DNA of 64,000 nucleotides from Cunninghamia lanceolata (taxonomy: Eukaryota; Streptophyta; Pinopsida; Cupressales; Cupressaceae), in NCBI GenBank assembly GCA_027924645.1, contig BSBN01000809.1, positions 49,258,001 through 49,322,000 of the forward strand. The letters are read 5' to 3'. The notes below the pieces were generated by a model. It worked only from the letters and a program-made list of their open reading frames with translations. It was not told the origin of the DNA and did no database searches. Each line of letters begins with the position of its first letter. Position 1 is the stretch's first letter. Position numbers and translations under genes: made by a program. Positions 1 through 10,790 of the stretch are shown here, in pieces.

Positions 1-215
1 CGCCAATTGTATTTGCTTGTAAGTTTATAAAGCATTATCAGAAAATCCATTTTTTGTATGTCTTTCAGTCATTGCATTCCATCAAATGGTATTTCATTGA
101 GGCATCATGTCAAATAGTTCACGTACCTTGTCTATGCTTCCACACTTTGTATACATGTCTACCAGGGTAGTTGCAACTACAAGATCTGATAAAATTCACA
201 TATCCTTGTAAAGGG
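1..215 (-). pseudogene. PPR block, fragment at window edge
   Basis: The reverse strand reads as part of a plant PLS-type pentatricopeptide repeat protein, with stretches such as VDMYTKCGSIDK and WNAM..R.TKNGF. PPR proteins bind organellar RNA one base per repeat. In-frame stops replace conserved residues, for example just after DMMPQ and before WNAM, so this copy is dead. It matches the blocks at 1235-2020 and 2700-3019, so it is probably part of the same decayed locus continuing past the left edge. The family is recognised from motifs only. Confidence 0.75.
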
Positions 216-707
216 TAAAATGGGATAATCAAAATGAATTATAAAAACCCAAAAACATCAATGGAATATGCAGATAAAAAGGATTTAAAATCTAAGAAAG
301 AAAGTGATACAACCTTTTTACCTTGCGATTTCCATTGTTCACCTATTCCCGTTTGATCTTCAGTGATGAATGTGGCCCTCAAGAAGCTTGCTTCCTTGCT
401 TTAATTCCTCAAGATGGCAAAGGAGAAATGGCTTGGATACTTGTAGTGTTGAAGGTGAGCTTCAACACAACATGAAATGGATAATGGATGATATGAAAGT
501 GGGGGTGCCAATGGCACACTATGGATTCTGCAGCATAAGTTTACTTGAAAGCTTGATATGTGAAAAAGAAGAAGAGGGTTGTATTTATAGACTCATGAGA
601 GAGAGGATCAACGGTGTAGAAGAAATAAGAAGATCAATGGTAGAGGATGTTCAAGAAAACGAGCACAAATATAAGAAGGACATGTGTCATTCAAAAAGAT
701 GCTTTGT
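216..707. other. Unassigned spacer inside the PPR remnant
   Basis: No recognisable gene. A 128-codon plus-strand open frame (370-756) resembles no family I know and runs into the palindrome chain that follows. With that chain it separates two PPR blocks, so 216-1211 may be an old insertion, but I found no terminal repeats or target duplication. Confidence 0.4.
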
Positions 708-1200
708 TGAGTTAACTGCTTTCTTGATGAGGATGAGTTTTTATTTCTTAAATTAGAATATATTTTTCTAATTTAAGAGCTTTTTTGATAGCTTTAAATC
801 AGTTAACTCAGCTTTTGCTTTTGTATGACAAGAAGAATTTATTTTTAGAACATTTTGAAGATTTTTTAGAAGATAAGAAAGCGTAATTAAATAAATCAAT
901 TTATTTAATTACTTCCACATGATTTGGAAGAATAAATAAAATATTTAATTATATTTTATTTTTGGAGATTAAGATTTAATTTAAATAAATTTGTATTTTA
1001 TTTAAATTTGGAAGAATGAATGATTTAATTAAATAATTAAAATTATTTAATTGTTTAGAAGAATAAAGTTGATTTGATGGAATTAATTAAATAAATGTAA
1101 TTTATTCAATTAATGGGAGAAAATGAATCAAATAAATAAATATATTTATTTATTTATTGATAGAGGAATATTAAGATGAAGTAAATATTTAAAATATTTA
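708..1200. repeat. Chain of consecutive AT-rich palindromes (hairpin array)
   Basis: At least nine inverted repeats follow each other. An outer pair TGAGTTAACTG at 708-718 and 800-810 encloses CTTAAATTAGAA (747-758/766-777). Then come 14-bp arms at 883-896/899-912, 6-bp arms at 912-917/925-930, 10-bp arms at 935-944/951-960, 12-bp arms at 978-989/997-1008, 12-bp arms at 1027-1038/1041-1052, 15-bp arms with one mismatch at 1082-1096/1100-1114, 11-bp arms at 1130-1140/1145-1155 and 9-bp arms at 1182-1190/1192-1200. Arm sequences differ between hairpins, while the spacers are purine-rich and alike (GGAAGAAT or AGAAGAAT). Function unknown. Confidence 0.8.
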
Positions 1201-1211
1201 TTTAGGTAGAG

Positions 1212-2020
1212 TCATGTCATTTTTAGGTGTATACTATCCTTTATGCTTTGATGGATGTCCATACCATGTTCCAAAGATCCCATTTTGGTATATGAAGGGA
1301 GGATGTTGGCTAAGGTTATGGAATTTGGCTTTACACCCGCTAATTGCATTTTCTTGAAATTTTCTAAAGCCTTATCAAAAAATCCATTTTGTTCATATCT
1401 TGCAATCATTGCATTCCATGAGATGACATTTCTTTGAGGCATCATACCAAACAGTTCATGTGCCTTGTCTATGCTTCCACACTTTGCATACATGTCTACT
1501 GGGGCAGTTACAACTACAAGATCTGACAAAATTCCCATATCCTTTATGCTTTGATGGATGCCCATACCATGTTCCAAAGATCCTATTTTGGCATATGAAA
1601 GGAGGATGTTGGTTAAGGTTGTGGAATTTGGATTTACACCTCTCAATTGCATTTGCTTGAAAGTTTCTAAAGCCTTATGAACAAATCCATTTTGTGCATA
1701 TCTTGCAATTATTGCATTAGACAAGAGAAGGCATCTCTTTGAGGTGTTCTATCAAATATTTCACGTGCCTTGTCTATGCTTCCACACTTTGCATACATGT
1801 CTACTAGGGTAGTTGCAACTACAACAGATTTGACAAAATTCACATATCCTTTATGCTTTGATGGATGTCCATACCGTGTTCCAAAGATCCCATTTTGGCA
1901 TAGGTAGGGAGGATGTTGGTTAAGGTTGTGGAATTTGGATGTACACCTGCCAATCACATTTGCTTGAAAATTTCTAAATCATTATCAACAAATCCATTTT
2001 ATGCATATCTTGTAATTATT
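1212..2020 (-). pseudogene. Tandem PPR blocks (PLS class), degenerate
   Basis: Two and a half near-identical blocks lie on the reverse strand. A 170-residue open stretch (1724 down to 1212) contains WNAMIARYEQNGFFDKAL, a MQLAGVKPNS-type segment, YTKMGSLEHGM and VDMYAKCGSIDKAHELF, the signature of a PLS-type PPR protein. A second open stretch (1957 down to 1709) carries VDMYAKCGSIDKAREIF and runs into a broken join. The block period is about 303-306 bp (101-102 codons), seen from the recurring TATCCTTTATGCTTTG near 1235, 1538 and 1844. There is no targeting peptide or full-length frame and no C-terminal E or DYW domain, so it is a pseudogene or a fragment. Confidence 0.8.
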
Positions 2021-2699
2021 GCAACATATATACTTTGACCTTAATCATTGCAAAAATATACACAATAACAATTCCATAAACAAGGGTTTCCTTAAAAATA
2101 ATTTTAGAGTTATAATAAAGCCATATCCATGGTCCCATAGGTCTATCCTATAGCCCTTACAAATATTTCAAATTCATTTAAGGTAACATTTTTCTCATAT
2201 GCACATACATAATTGCTATCCACATATTTAATCAAAGTAAAGCATTTTCACTTTGTTCTTAAGGGCTAATAACAATACATCTTACCAATGAGACTATACA
2301 CATGGAACTAACAACCACAACAATATTCAAGAGAAAACTAGTCATTTTAGAAGGCACTCTACTTTTTTCTTTACCATCATCTACAAATTCATTCCGAGCA
2401 CATTAATAAAGGGTGTAGGGACAAGTTGATCCCACCATGAGGTTTTTAACCCAAGATTGGCATTTTATATGTCTACTCCAACTTTGTACTCCACATGAGA
2501 GAGAGAAGCTGAGTATAGGTATATTACACTGCACAAGCCTCTAGGGTTTGTCACTATGACTAACACAATACCATTGACCTAATGCTCATAAGATAAAGTC
2601 CAAATGTATAATACTTCTCAAGACACCAAACCCTTGTCCACCATTCAAAAAAAAACCTAAATAATAATCATCACAGTCAACTTCACAAAAATCTACATA
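2021..2699. other. Unassigned AT-rich spacer
   Basis: No long open frame, repeat or RNA gene seen. It separates two PPR blocks and may be an intron remnant or a decayed insertion. Confidence 0.4.
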
Positions 2700-3019
2700 A
2701 TATCCTTTATGCTTTGATGGGTGTCCATACCCTATTCCAAAGATCCTAATTTGGTAGAGATAGGGATGATGTTGGCAAAGGTTGTGGAATTTGGCTTTAC
2801 ACTTGCCAATTACATTTGCTTGAAAGTTTATAAAGTCTTGTCAACAAAACCATTTTTTGCATATCTTGCAATCATTGCATTCCATGAGAGGACCTCTCTT
2901 TGTAGTGTTCTATCAGACAATCCATGTGCCTTGTCTACGCTTCCACACATTGCATACATGTCTATAAAGGTAGCTGCAATTACAACATCTGACAAAATTC
3001 CTATATCCTTTATTATCAT
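2700..3019 (-). pseudogene. PPR block, degenerate
   Basis: A further copy of the same PPR block on the reverse strand, with FIDMYAMCGSVDKAHGL and SWNAMIARYAKNGFVDK over 63 open codons (3019 down to 2828). The 3' part (2700-2827) repeats the motif seen at 1235, 1538 and 1844. It is the most upstream block visible in the minus-strand reading direction, and no start region is recognisable before it. Confidence 0.7.
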
Positions 3020-3369
3020 CGAGATTGAACAATTATCAGATTTTTTTGATAAGTGAGAATCTATGTTGTCTTACATATCTGCTTTATAAATATGGTTTTA
3101 TCAAATTCGTGTGGCTGAGCATGTTCCAATAGCTATGATAGTGTTTGTGGATTTAAGGTTTGATATTTTTAAAATTTTAACACTACTAGTTGTGACTTTA
3201 AGGTTGTTAGTATTGACTATAAGTACTTACAATTGAATGAAATGTGCTTTTTAGATCTAAAAAGCAACCAATCATGTAATGCCACGTCATTGCACTAACA
3301 AAACATGACTTAGTGCACAACTGTTAGAGGTGTGAAGTTAGGAGTGACATTTTGTAGACAATCTCTCTC
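3020..3369. other. Unassigned spacer between PPR remnant and tandem repeats
   Basis: I see no gene, RNA or repeat here. The first copy of the ~358-bp repeat becomes recognisable at about 3370 (AGGGAGGTCTCG). Confidence 0.4.
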
Positions 3370-4309
3370 ATCTCAAGGGAGGTCTCGTTTCATGTGCCAA
3401 GCATGCCTGTCATTCGAGGTAGCAGGCTATCGGCAAAGTCCCCTAAGATCCCCAAGAGAAAAAAAATGCCAAACTATGATGGAGCAGTTCTCAAAATTGT
3501 TGAAGCTAGGAATGTTCCATTTGGACCTATAGGTGCACGTGGAGTCCATCCACAATAACCTCTCTTAGTTTTGGTCAACTCCAGTCTGTTTCACCGTGCC
3601 GAAATAAAATGCATTCTTGCAAAATGCTTCAGTTTCATGCATTGGAAAGGTGCTAGGAGTGAGATATTGCATTCCACAGCTTGTAAGATTGAACCAACTG
3701 CACCAACATGTCAAGGTGGGTGGGTAAATGCTAGGGAAGGTCTCGTTTCATAGGCCAAGTGTCCCAATCATTCGTGGCAGTCGACTACCGGCAAAGTCAC
3801 TTAAGATCCTAAGAGCAAAAACTAGCAAACTATGATGAAGCAGTTCTCAGAATTCATGGCAGTTGGTAACATTACATTTGAACCTATAGGTACATGTGGG
3901 GTATGTCCACAATATCCTCTCTCAGTTTTGGTCAACTCAAAAATGTTTGACCATGTCAAAATCAAATGTGTTCTTGCAAAATGCTTTAGTTTCATGCAGC
4001 ACAACCTTGCCAGGTGCCATATTTTTTGTTCTATTTGTCATGGGGCCAAGTGATTGCGCCAACGCATTAGGGTGGGTGGTTAAATGCTAGGGGAGGTCTC
4101 ATTTCGTGTGCCAAGCATCCCAGTCATTCAAGGCAGCATGCTACCAGCAAAGTTGAAAGGTGTTAGGACTAAAATTTTGCATTCCATAGCTCGTGGGGCC
4201 GAACCAACTGTGCCAACATGTTGGGGCAGTTGGGTAAATTGTAGGGGAGGTCTTTTTTGTGTGCCAAGTATCCCAGTCATTCAGGGTAGCAGGCTATCAA
4301 AAGGTCAAC

Positions 4310-4639
4310 CTATGGCACATGATTATTTTTAAACCAAAAGGGCGACCTATCAATTTCCAATACAAGCCCCAGATTTAATGAATCCACGGGAGGCGCTTAG
4401 TCCATGTCACGAATCCCATGGGGAGCACTAACCATTTACCAACAAACTCCCCCCAGTGTTACCCAAGGGGATTCAAACTCGTGACCTTTCACTCTGATAC
4501 CAATTGTTGGCCCATGATTGTCATTAAACCAAAAGGTTGACCTATCAATTTTTGATACAAGTGCTAGAGTTAATGAATCCATGGGAGGTGGTTAGTCCAT
4601 GTCACAAATCCCACACGGAGCACTAACCATTTGCCAACA
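4310..4639 (-). mobile_element. TRIM (terminal-repeat retrotransposon in miniature)
   Basis: Read on the minus strand. A 135-bp 5' LTR (4639 to 4505) starts TGTTGG and ends CCAACA. It is followed after two bases by a primer-binding site TGGTATCAGAGT (4502 to 4491, matching initiator tRNA-Met), a short internal domain, a purine tract TGGGGGGAGTT (4455 to 4445), and a second 135-bp LTR (4444 to 4310). The two LTRs align along their length. The outer end of the 3' LTR is decayed (CTATGG where TGTTGG is expected, plus strand). There is no coding capacity, as usual for TRIMs, so it must have moved with enzymes supplied by other elements. No clear target duplication. Confidence 0.8.
4491..4502 (-). 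other. Primer-binding site of the TRIM (initiator tRNA-Met type)
   Basis: TGGTATCAGAG on the minus strand, two bases after the CCAACA end of the 5' LTR. It is complementary to the 3' end of initiator methionine tRNA, the usual primer of Copia-like and many TRIM elements. Confidence 0.8.
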
Positions 4640-5515
4640 CCCATAAAGTTGAAAGGTGCTAGGACTAAAATTTTGCATTCCATAGCTCATGGAACCAAAT
4701 TGATTGCACCAACACGTTAGGGTGGACAAGTAAATGCTAGGGAAGGTCTCATTTCATGCACCAAGTGTCCCAGTCATTTAGGTTAGCAGACTATCGACAA
4801 AGTCCTTTAAGATCCCTAAGAGCAAAAAACTGTCAAACTATGATGGAGCAATTCTTAGAATTTGTGGCAGCTGGGAACATTTTGTTTGGACCTACAAGTG
4901 CATGTGAGGTCCGTCCACAATAATCTCTCTCAATTTTGGTCAACTCTAATTCATTTGACAATGCCAAAATCAAATGCATTCTTGCAAAATGCTTCAGTTT
5001 CATGCAGTGGAAAGGTGCTAGGAGTGAGATTTTGTATTCCACAGCTTGTGGGGCCAAACTGACTATGCCAACGCGTCAGGGTGGGTGGTTGAATTCTATG
5101 GGAGGTCTCATTTCATGTACCAAGTGTCCCAGTTATTCGGGACAGTAGGCTACTGGCAAAGTCTCTTAGGATCCCTAAGAGCAAAAATTGCCAAACTATG
5201 ACAAAGTAGTTCTCAAAATTTGTGGCAGCTAGGAATGTTCAATTTGGACCTACATGTGCACGGGGGTCCATCCACAATAACCTCTCTCAGTTTTGGTCAA
5301 CTCAAATCTATTTGACCATGCTGAAATCAATGCATTCTTACAAAATGCTTTAGTTTCATGCAGCACAACCTTTTCAAGTGCCATATTTTTTGTTTTTCTC
5401 ATCGTGGGGCTGAACCGATTGTGCTTATGCATCAGGGTGGGCAAGTAAATGCTAGGGGAGGTCTCATTTCATGTGCCAAGCATCCCAATCATTCCAGGCT
5501 GCAAACTACCAACAA

Positions 5516-6307
5516 AGTTGCAGCCCAGAATTACTGGGACACTTGGCACATGAAACAAGACCTCCCCTAGCATTTACTTGCCCACCCCGATGCATTAGCG
5601 CAGTCAGTTTGGCCCCACAATCTATGAAATGCAAAATTTCACTCCTAGCACCTTTCAAATTTGTTAGTAGCTTACAACCCAGGATGACAAGGACGCTTGG
5701 CACACAAAATGAGACATCCCCTAGTATTTACTAGTGCACCTCGATGCGTTGGCACAGTTGGTTCAGCCCCACGAGTTGTGGAATGTAAAATCTCACTCCT
5801 AGCACCTTTCAACTTTGCTAGTAGCTTACAACTGAGACACTTGGCGCATGAAACGAGACCTCCCCTAGCATTTACCTGCCCACCTAGACATGTTGACACA
5901 GTCAGTTCGACCCCATGACCTGTGGAATCTAAAATTTGAGTCCTAGTACCTTTCAACTTTGTTGGTAGCTTACAACCCAAAATGATTGGGATGCTTGGCA
6001 CATAAAACGAGACCTCCCCTAGCATTTACCCACCCACCCTAATGCATTGGTATAGTCAGTTCAGCCCCACGAGCTTTGGAACATGCAAAATCTCAATCCT
6101 AGCACCTTTCCACTACATGAAACTGAAGCATTTTGCAAGAATGTATTTGATTTTAGCAAGGTCAAATGGGCTGGAGTTGACCAAAACTGAGAGAGGTTAT
6201 TGTGGATGGACCCCACGTGCACTTGTGTCCAAACAAAACATTCCCAACTTCCATGAATTTCGAGAACTGCTCTGCCATAGTTTGAAATTTTTTTGCTCTT
6301 AGGGATC
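5516..6307 (-). repeat. Tandem array of the same repeat in inverted orientation, short units
   Basis: After about 5515 the landmarks of the preceding array appear as reverse complements: CTTGGCACATGAAAC then CCTCCCCTAGCATTTAC. They recur near 5540, 5695, 5842 and 5995, a period of ~152 bp, followed by a longer unit up to 6307. The short unit equals the 358-bp unit minus its middle ~206 bp. The array is cut at 6307 by the Ty3/gypsy insertion and resumes at 17465. Confidence 0.8.
6303..6307. repeat. Target-site duplication, left copy (GGATC)
   Basis: GGATC here is repeated exactly at 17465-17469. An uninterrupted version of the site (CTTAGGGATCTTAAGGG) survives in a sister repeat unit near 18177-18193, which confirms insertion into the array. 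Confidence 0.85.
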
Positions 6308-8714
6308 TATTGTCACATAGAATTACACCTGACTCAGAGAGATTATGAGCATTCTAATGACACAATGGGAATGTTCTCAAGGTGTGGGACCTTGCAAATG
6401 AGATCAGACCTCCAGAGAAGGCTGGTTCCTCATTCTAAGCCTATTACTTAGAGAAATATGACTAAACCTAGTGCTAATACTTGCAAAGGGAAAGGGTTAG
6501 AAAGAAACTGAAAAGGAAATAGGGGTAATGCACCACATTCAGTGAGTGATGATGATCTTGGTGTAGATACAACAATGATCTCAATTATGAAGGGGATTCA
6601 CATAGACTTATGAGATTGATTGAGGCTTCAGTATGAAGATCAAACCTGCAAAGGAGCCACTTTACTCACAGAATAGACTATAACTCCAAGTAAAACACAA
6701 AAATTAGGACACAAGAGAGGCAAGAAATCATGCATATATTGATCATGAAGGCCAGAAACCATTACATTATAGAATATCTAGTAGCAGGAAAAGACACGGT
6801 ATAGCTAATTACATTCATCAGTGGATAAACAGGAAGATAGCAGAGGCCAGATTCAGGCACAGTGAGTCACATTCCCATACCCTACAATTACACTAAGAGG
6901 TCTGACTACAGAAAATTTGGCAACATAACAGTCCAAAATGAACCATCCTCCTCAATAATGAGGTTACAAAACATTATATAGATCAAAATCTTGTGCAAAA
7001 GGTGTTGAAGTTGCTCCATAGGATCCAAGGTCATCAATGCAAGAACAGGGGCGCAAAGACAGGAGTATGGTGAAAGGGTAGGAACCATGTCACTGGCAAG
7101 TCTACAACCTGAGAAAACGGTAGCCCACATGCAAGATAAGACAGGGCATTGAAGGAAAGAGCCCCAAAGTCATCGCCAAAACACAAGAAGATCTACCAGC
7201 AAGACACAGAGCCCATACACATTGAAGAATGAAGCCATCTACCCATGAATTCAACTGCAAAGCTCACTAACTAGAATAAATGCAACATATCAACCTCTGC
7301 AACATGCCAAGGGGTCACTGAGATGTCATGTCAACTAAGCCTACATATTTACCTTCAATCGGAGATCACCCTCATATCCTGATGTGCATATCTGGATCAT
7401 GATGTTTGGGTCATATTTCAAACTAAGGAGATCACCCTCAAAAGCCCACCAAATGAAAGAGGAGGTGAAAATAGGCACTTTTGCCTTTTGAAGCATGTTG
7501 AAATTCCTCCATATGAGGGAGATATGGGTAGTCAAAGATCTGGTCAACCAACATCCAGATGTCCACGTGTCGTCATCTCGTGGCCGCGCAAAGGGAGGGT
7601 GATATCAACTTGATCAGTCTGCAGCCAGGCAATATCCGGATGCATATACAAGTCTTTAATGTCCGGATGCCCTTGAAGATCATGGTGATTTCATCATGAG
7701 GGTGAGCCTCGATGAGAAGAGATCTGGATGACGTCAGGGTCATATTAGAGTTGGGGGGCAATATGACAGACATTGGATAAAATCAGGATGACATCATCAG
7801 GATGTGGGCTAGAAGCAGGATGATGTGCCAGAGGCGGAAGGTCTGGGTGATGTCATTAGCACATGCGGCTCTTTAAAAAAGGGAACAAGATGATGTCACG
7901 GTCATATAGATGAAGGTGAGGGATATTAGCTAACATACCAAATATTAGGAAATGTCTGGTTGATGTCATCATCACATAGATGAAGAGTTAAGGTGACGTC
8001 AGCTGGACATTTGCTAATATCCATCATATAAGATAAGATCGGGGATATTGAAAAAAAGTGAGGGTGACGTCATCAACATAAGGATTTGTTGAAGGAAGGA
8101 ACTAGGATGATGTCAGGGTCACTTTCGCAGAAAGGGTCACATTCACGAAGATGAGGGATATTGGCTAAGATCAGGGTGATGTCAGCAATATGAAGGATTT
8201 TGTCTAAGGAATGGATGACATCATGGTCACTTTTGCAAATGTGAAGGAGGTTAACTTAGCATTCGGATGGGAGGTATCTGGATGACGTCAGTAGGATATG
8301 GACTTCTTCGAAAAAGGGGATCCAGGTGACATCACGATCACATTCGCGGAGATGAGGGGTATTAGCTAAGATCATTCATCTTCACAAATATCAGGGTGAC
8401 GTCAGGGGGCATTTTTGTAAGGAATGAAGGGGAAGCAGGATGATGTCATCAGGATATTTGCATTAAAAAAGACTAAGTATGGAAAATGAGAAAAACCCTG
8501 TGATGGAAGATGCTTGAAGGCAAAAGATTTCTAGGTTTTTTGGGGTTTTTTGCAAGGATTCCCAAATATGTTTTTGGGATTCTCTACAAGGTGTATCATA
8601 AGAAAATGAAGAATCCAAGGCAATCCTCCTTCTATTTGGGCTATCTTTGATTGGATCGATTTGATAAAAGGAGGGGGACAGGGATATTTTGGCATTAGGC
8701 AAAATATGACACCA
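6308..8714 (-). repeat. 3' LTR of the Ty3/gypsy element
   Basis: Direct repeat of 15056-17464. In element orientation it begins TGGTGTCATATTTTGCC and ends CTATGTGACAATA, so the terminal bases are TG...TA and not the usual TG...CA. The ends form an imperfect inverted repeat. The U3-side third carries the TGACGTCA-type array described separately. Confidence 0.9.
7729..8448. promoter_or_regulatory. Array of TGACGTCA-type palindromes in the 3' LTR
   Basis: Fourteen copies of TGAYRTCA in ~720 bp. Five are perfect TGACGTCA (7729, 7994, 8065, 8283, 8397), six TGATGTCA (7848, 7891, 7961, 8108, 8177, 8441) and three TGACATCA (7789, 8216, 8327). All the variants are single CpG-to-TpG or CpA changes. 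TGACGTCA is the palindromic core bound by plant bZIP factors such as the TGA group. The array lies 270-990 bp inside the LTR in element orientation, where U3 enhancers are expected. Regulatory function is inference. Confidence 0.7.
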
Positions 8715-8929
8715 TTTTAGCAACTTTTAGGGATGTTTGCCTACTAAACAAATTGATTAGTGGCCTTAAGCATCCATTGGGCATGGAGTCAGGAAGAGGA
8801 CTGCAACAAGAACATAGGAGCATGGAACAACATGGGTCGGTGCAACCAAAGCAAAACAAAAGCAAACAAGCATGTATCTCCTAATGAGAATACAGCAGAG
8901 TGCAAGAGCACTTATTGAAAGGAAATCTA

Positions 8930-10170
8930 ACTTATTTACAATACCTCCCAATCATGCTAAAAGCAAGATATGAGATGAATCCCATTGACTAGGATGGGTA
9001 GGACCTCACCATTCAACCTGGAGAGTTGGAATGTATTAGCATGCTTGCAAATGATGATGATGTAAGGACCACCCCACAAGGCATCAAACTTTGAATGTCT
9101 TCCAGCCTTGGCTCTATCTACATCCCACTTCAGTACTATATCTCCCTCACTGAAAATTCTACCAGCACTGGCTCCATCAAAGGTCCTCTTAACCTAATCT
9201 TGATGAGATTCAAAAGTCCTCATGGCGGCATCTCTCTTTTCTGCAAGTTCCATCAGCTTTGCAAGCCTGACGGTCATGGCATCATGCTCTATTAAATCCA
9301 GCTGCTACACTAACTCAAGTGAAGGAAGCTCCAATGACAATGGAACCTTTGCTTCCCTTCCATATACCAACATGAAAGGGGAATTGCTTATGGCTCTCTT
9401 GGGAGTGATTCTGTCCACCCAAAGAGCAGTCTTCAGCTTGGAATGTCAAGTCCTTTGATTCTCTTCCACAGCCTTCTTAATGATCCTGATCAAGTTCTTA
9501 TTGGTGGACTCGGCCAAACCATTGCCCTAAGGATAGTAATTAGATGAAGTCTTCGTGTATACTCCATAATTTGATGCCCATTCACTAACATTTGTGCCTA
9601 TGAAGGCCTTAGCATTATCAGAGATGATGGTGGATGGCACATCAAACCTGGTGGCTATGTCCTCAAGGCAATTAACAATGGATGCCTCTGTGGCATCCCT
9701 TAAAGCAACTGCCTCTGTCCATCTAGTGAAGTAATCAATGGCTGTAAGGATCCATTTATGGCCTACACTAGAAGGGGTATTGATCACCCCAATGAAGTCT
9801 AAACCCCATTGGACAAAAGGCTGATCTGTTTGGATTGGATGGAGGGGGAGAGCTACCAGTCTCTGCCTCCTAGCAAATAATGTACACTCTTTTCATTTTC
9901 TGATACATTTATGTGCATCACTAAAAAGGCTAGGCTAGTAATAACCAAACCTCATGATTTTCATGGTAGTTATTCTGGGAGACTAATGGCCGCCAGCAGG
10001 GCCATTATGGAATTCTTCTAAAACTTTAGGAATCTGATTATGCTTAATGCATCTGAGAAGAACTCCATTGATATCTTTCCTAAAAAAGACACCATCAACA
10101 ATAACATAGGGGATGGATTGGAGTCTAAAATACCTTCTTTTAGCTTGATTCAATCCATCCAAACATCTAC
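8930..10170 (-). pseudogene. Integrase region of pol (Ty3/gypsy)
   Basis: Integrase joins the cDNA to the genome. In order on the minus strand: a degenerate HHCC zinc-binding segment (HNGPAGGH, then CIRK and KECTLFARRQRL); the catalytic core with WGLDFIGVIN (first Asp), IDYFTRWTEAVAL, IISDNAKAFIG (second Asp) and, after a stop, GNGLAESTNKNLI (Glu); then a C-terminal segment with EGDIVLKWDVDRAK and FDALWGGPY. All DDE residues are visible, but several in-frame stops interrupt it. The clean open stretch is 9787 down to 9527. No chromodomain follows, unlike the element at the right edge of the window. Confidence 0.88.
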
Positions 10171-10174
10171 CTAA

Positions 10175-10790
10175 CTATAGGAATGTGATCATGTCATGAT
10201 GCCAATCAATTGGAGTATGAGGCTCACCTGATTGTGCCTGTTCTTGGACATATACGGCATCACTTTTATCTTTGACATCTGTCACCATCTGTTCACATAG
10301 GCCTTTACCATGGACTAGCCTGGTAATGTTGATGTCTATGTCATACTCCATTACTTTGGTGATCCACCTAGCCCGTTTCTCATTAACGTCTCTGCTCAGG
10401 AGAAACTCTTTGACACCAGGGTGATTCACCATCAACTAAATCTTGCTATTTGAGACCATGTGTATGAATTTCTTCAAGGCTTTGACCACAGAAAACACTT
10501 GTCTTTCTATGAAATCATAATTCAGCTCATAATCTTTGAGAGGCTAGCTAAAGAAAGCAATCGACTGTTCTAGCTTCTCACCATTTTGTTGTGTCAGGAC
10601 GGTTGATACACCCTCCTTGCCTCCAAATGCATAAAGGATGAAATCCTTCTCATAGTTAGGGTTTTTCAGGGTGGGGGCTTGCCCAATAGCCTGCTTAATA
10701 GCTTCAAAACTATCCTTACCTTCCTTGGACCAGATGAATGCGGCATTCTTCTTCAGCATAACAGTGAGGGGTTTTGCTATCAAGGAAAAA
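10175..10790 (-). pseudogene. RNase H domain of pol (Ty3/gypsy type), degenerate
   Basis: Follows the RT directly. IKQAIGQAPTLKNPNYEKDF and the segment after it match the start of the Ty3 RNase H. The downstream part (10435 to 10175) includes VNHPGVKEFLL and RARWITKVMEYDIDI, the usual end of this domain. RNase H removes the RNA strand of the RNA:DNA hybrid. Stops and missing conserved residues show decay. With the separate domain at 11992-12486 this gives the element two RNase H modules. Confidence 0.75.

Larger units (their letters stand above)
3370..5515 (+). repeat. Tandem array of ~358-bp repeat, forward orientation
   Basis: Recurrent landmarks are GGGGAGGTCTCATTTCATG, the TCCCAGTCATTC region, AAGATCCCTAAGAGCAAAA (near 3447, 3805, 4809, 5168), GTCCATCCACAATAACCTCT and TTGCAAAATGCTTCAGTTTC. 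Full units are about 358 bp. Shorter units of about 150 bp, lacking a ~206-bp middle section, occur around 4088-4250. Copies differ visibly, so the array is old. Open frames here are short and do not agree between copies, so I do not call genes. Interrupted by the TRIM at 4310-4639. Confidence 0.8.

Noticed and set aside
708..1200. CRISPR-like array
   Set aside because: Regular palindromes and spacers, but arms are not identical, the context is a plant nuclear genome and there are no cas genes.
1..3019. A functional PPR gene
   Set aside because: In-frame stops, missing blocks and unrelated spacers break it; no targeting peptide or C-terminal domain.
5358..6025. Several 60-120-codon open frames on both strands of the tandem repeat
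   Set aside because: They are not kept between repeat copies and show no known domain; shadows of a non-coding repeat.
8715..8735. A strong polypurine tract before the 3' LTR of the large element
   Set aside because: The sequence next to the LTR (AAAAGTTGCTAAAA) is only weakly purine-rich, so I do not annotate it.
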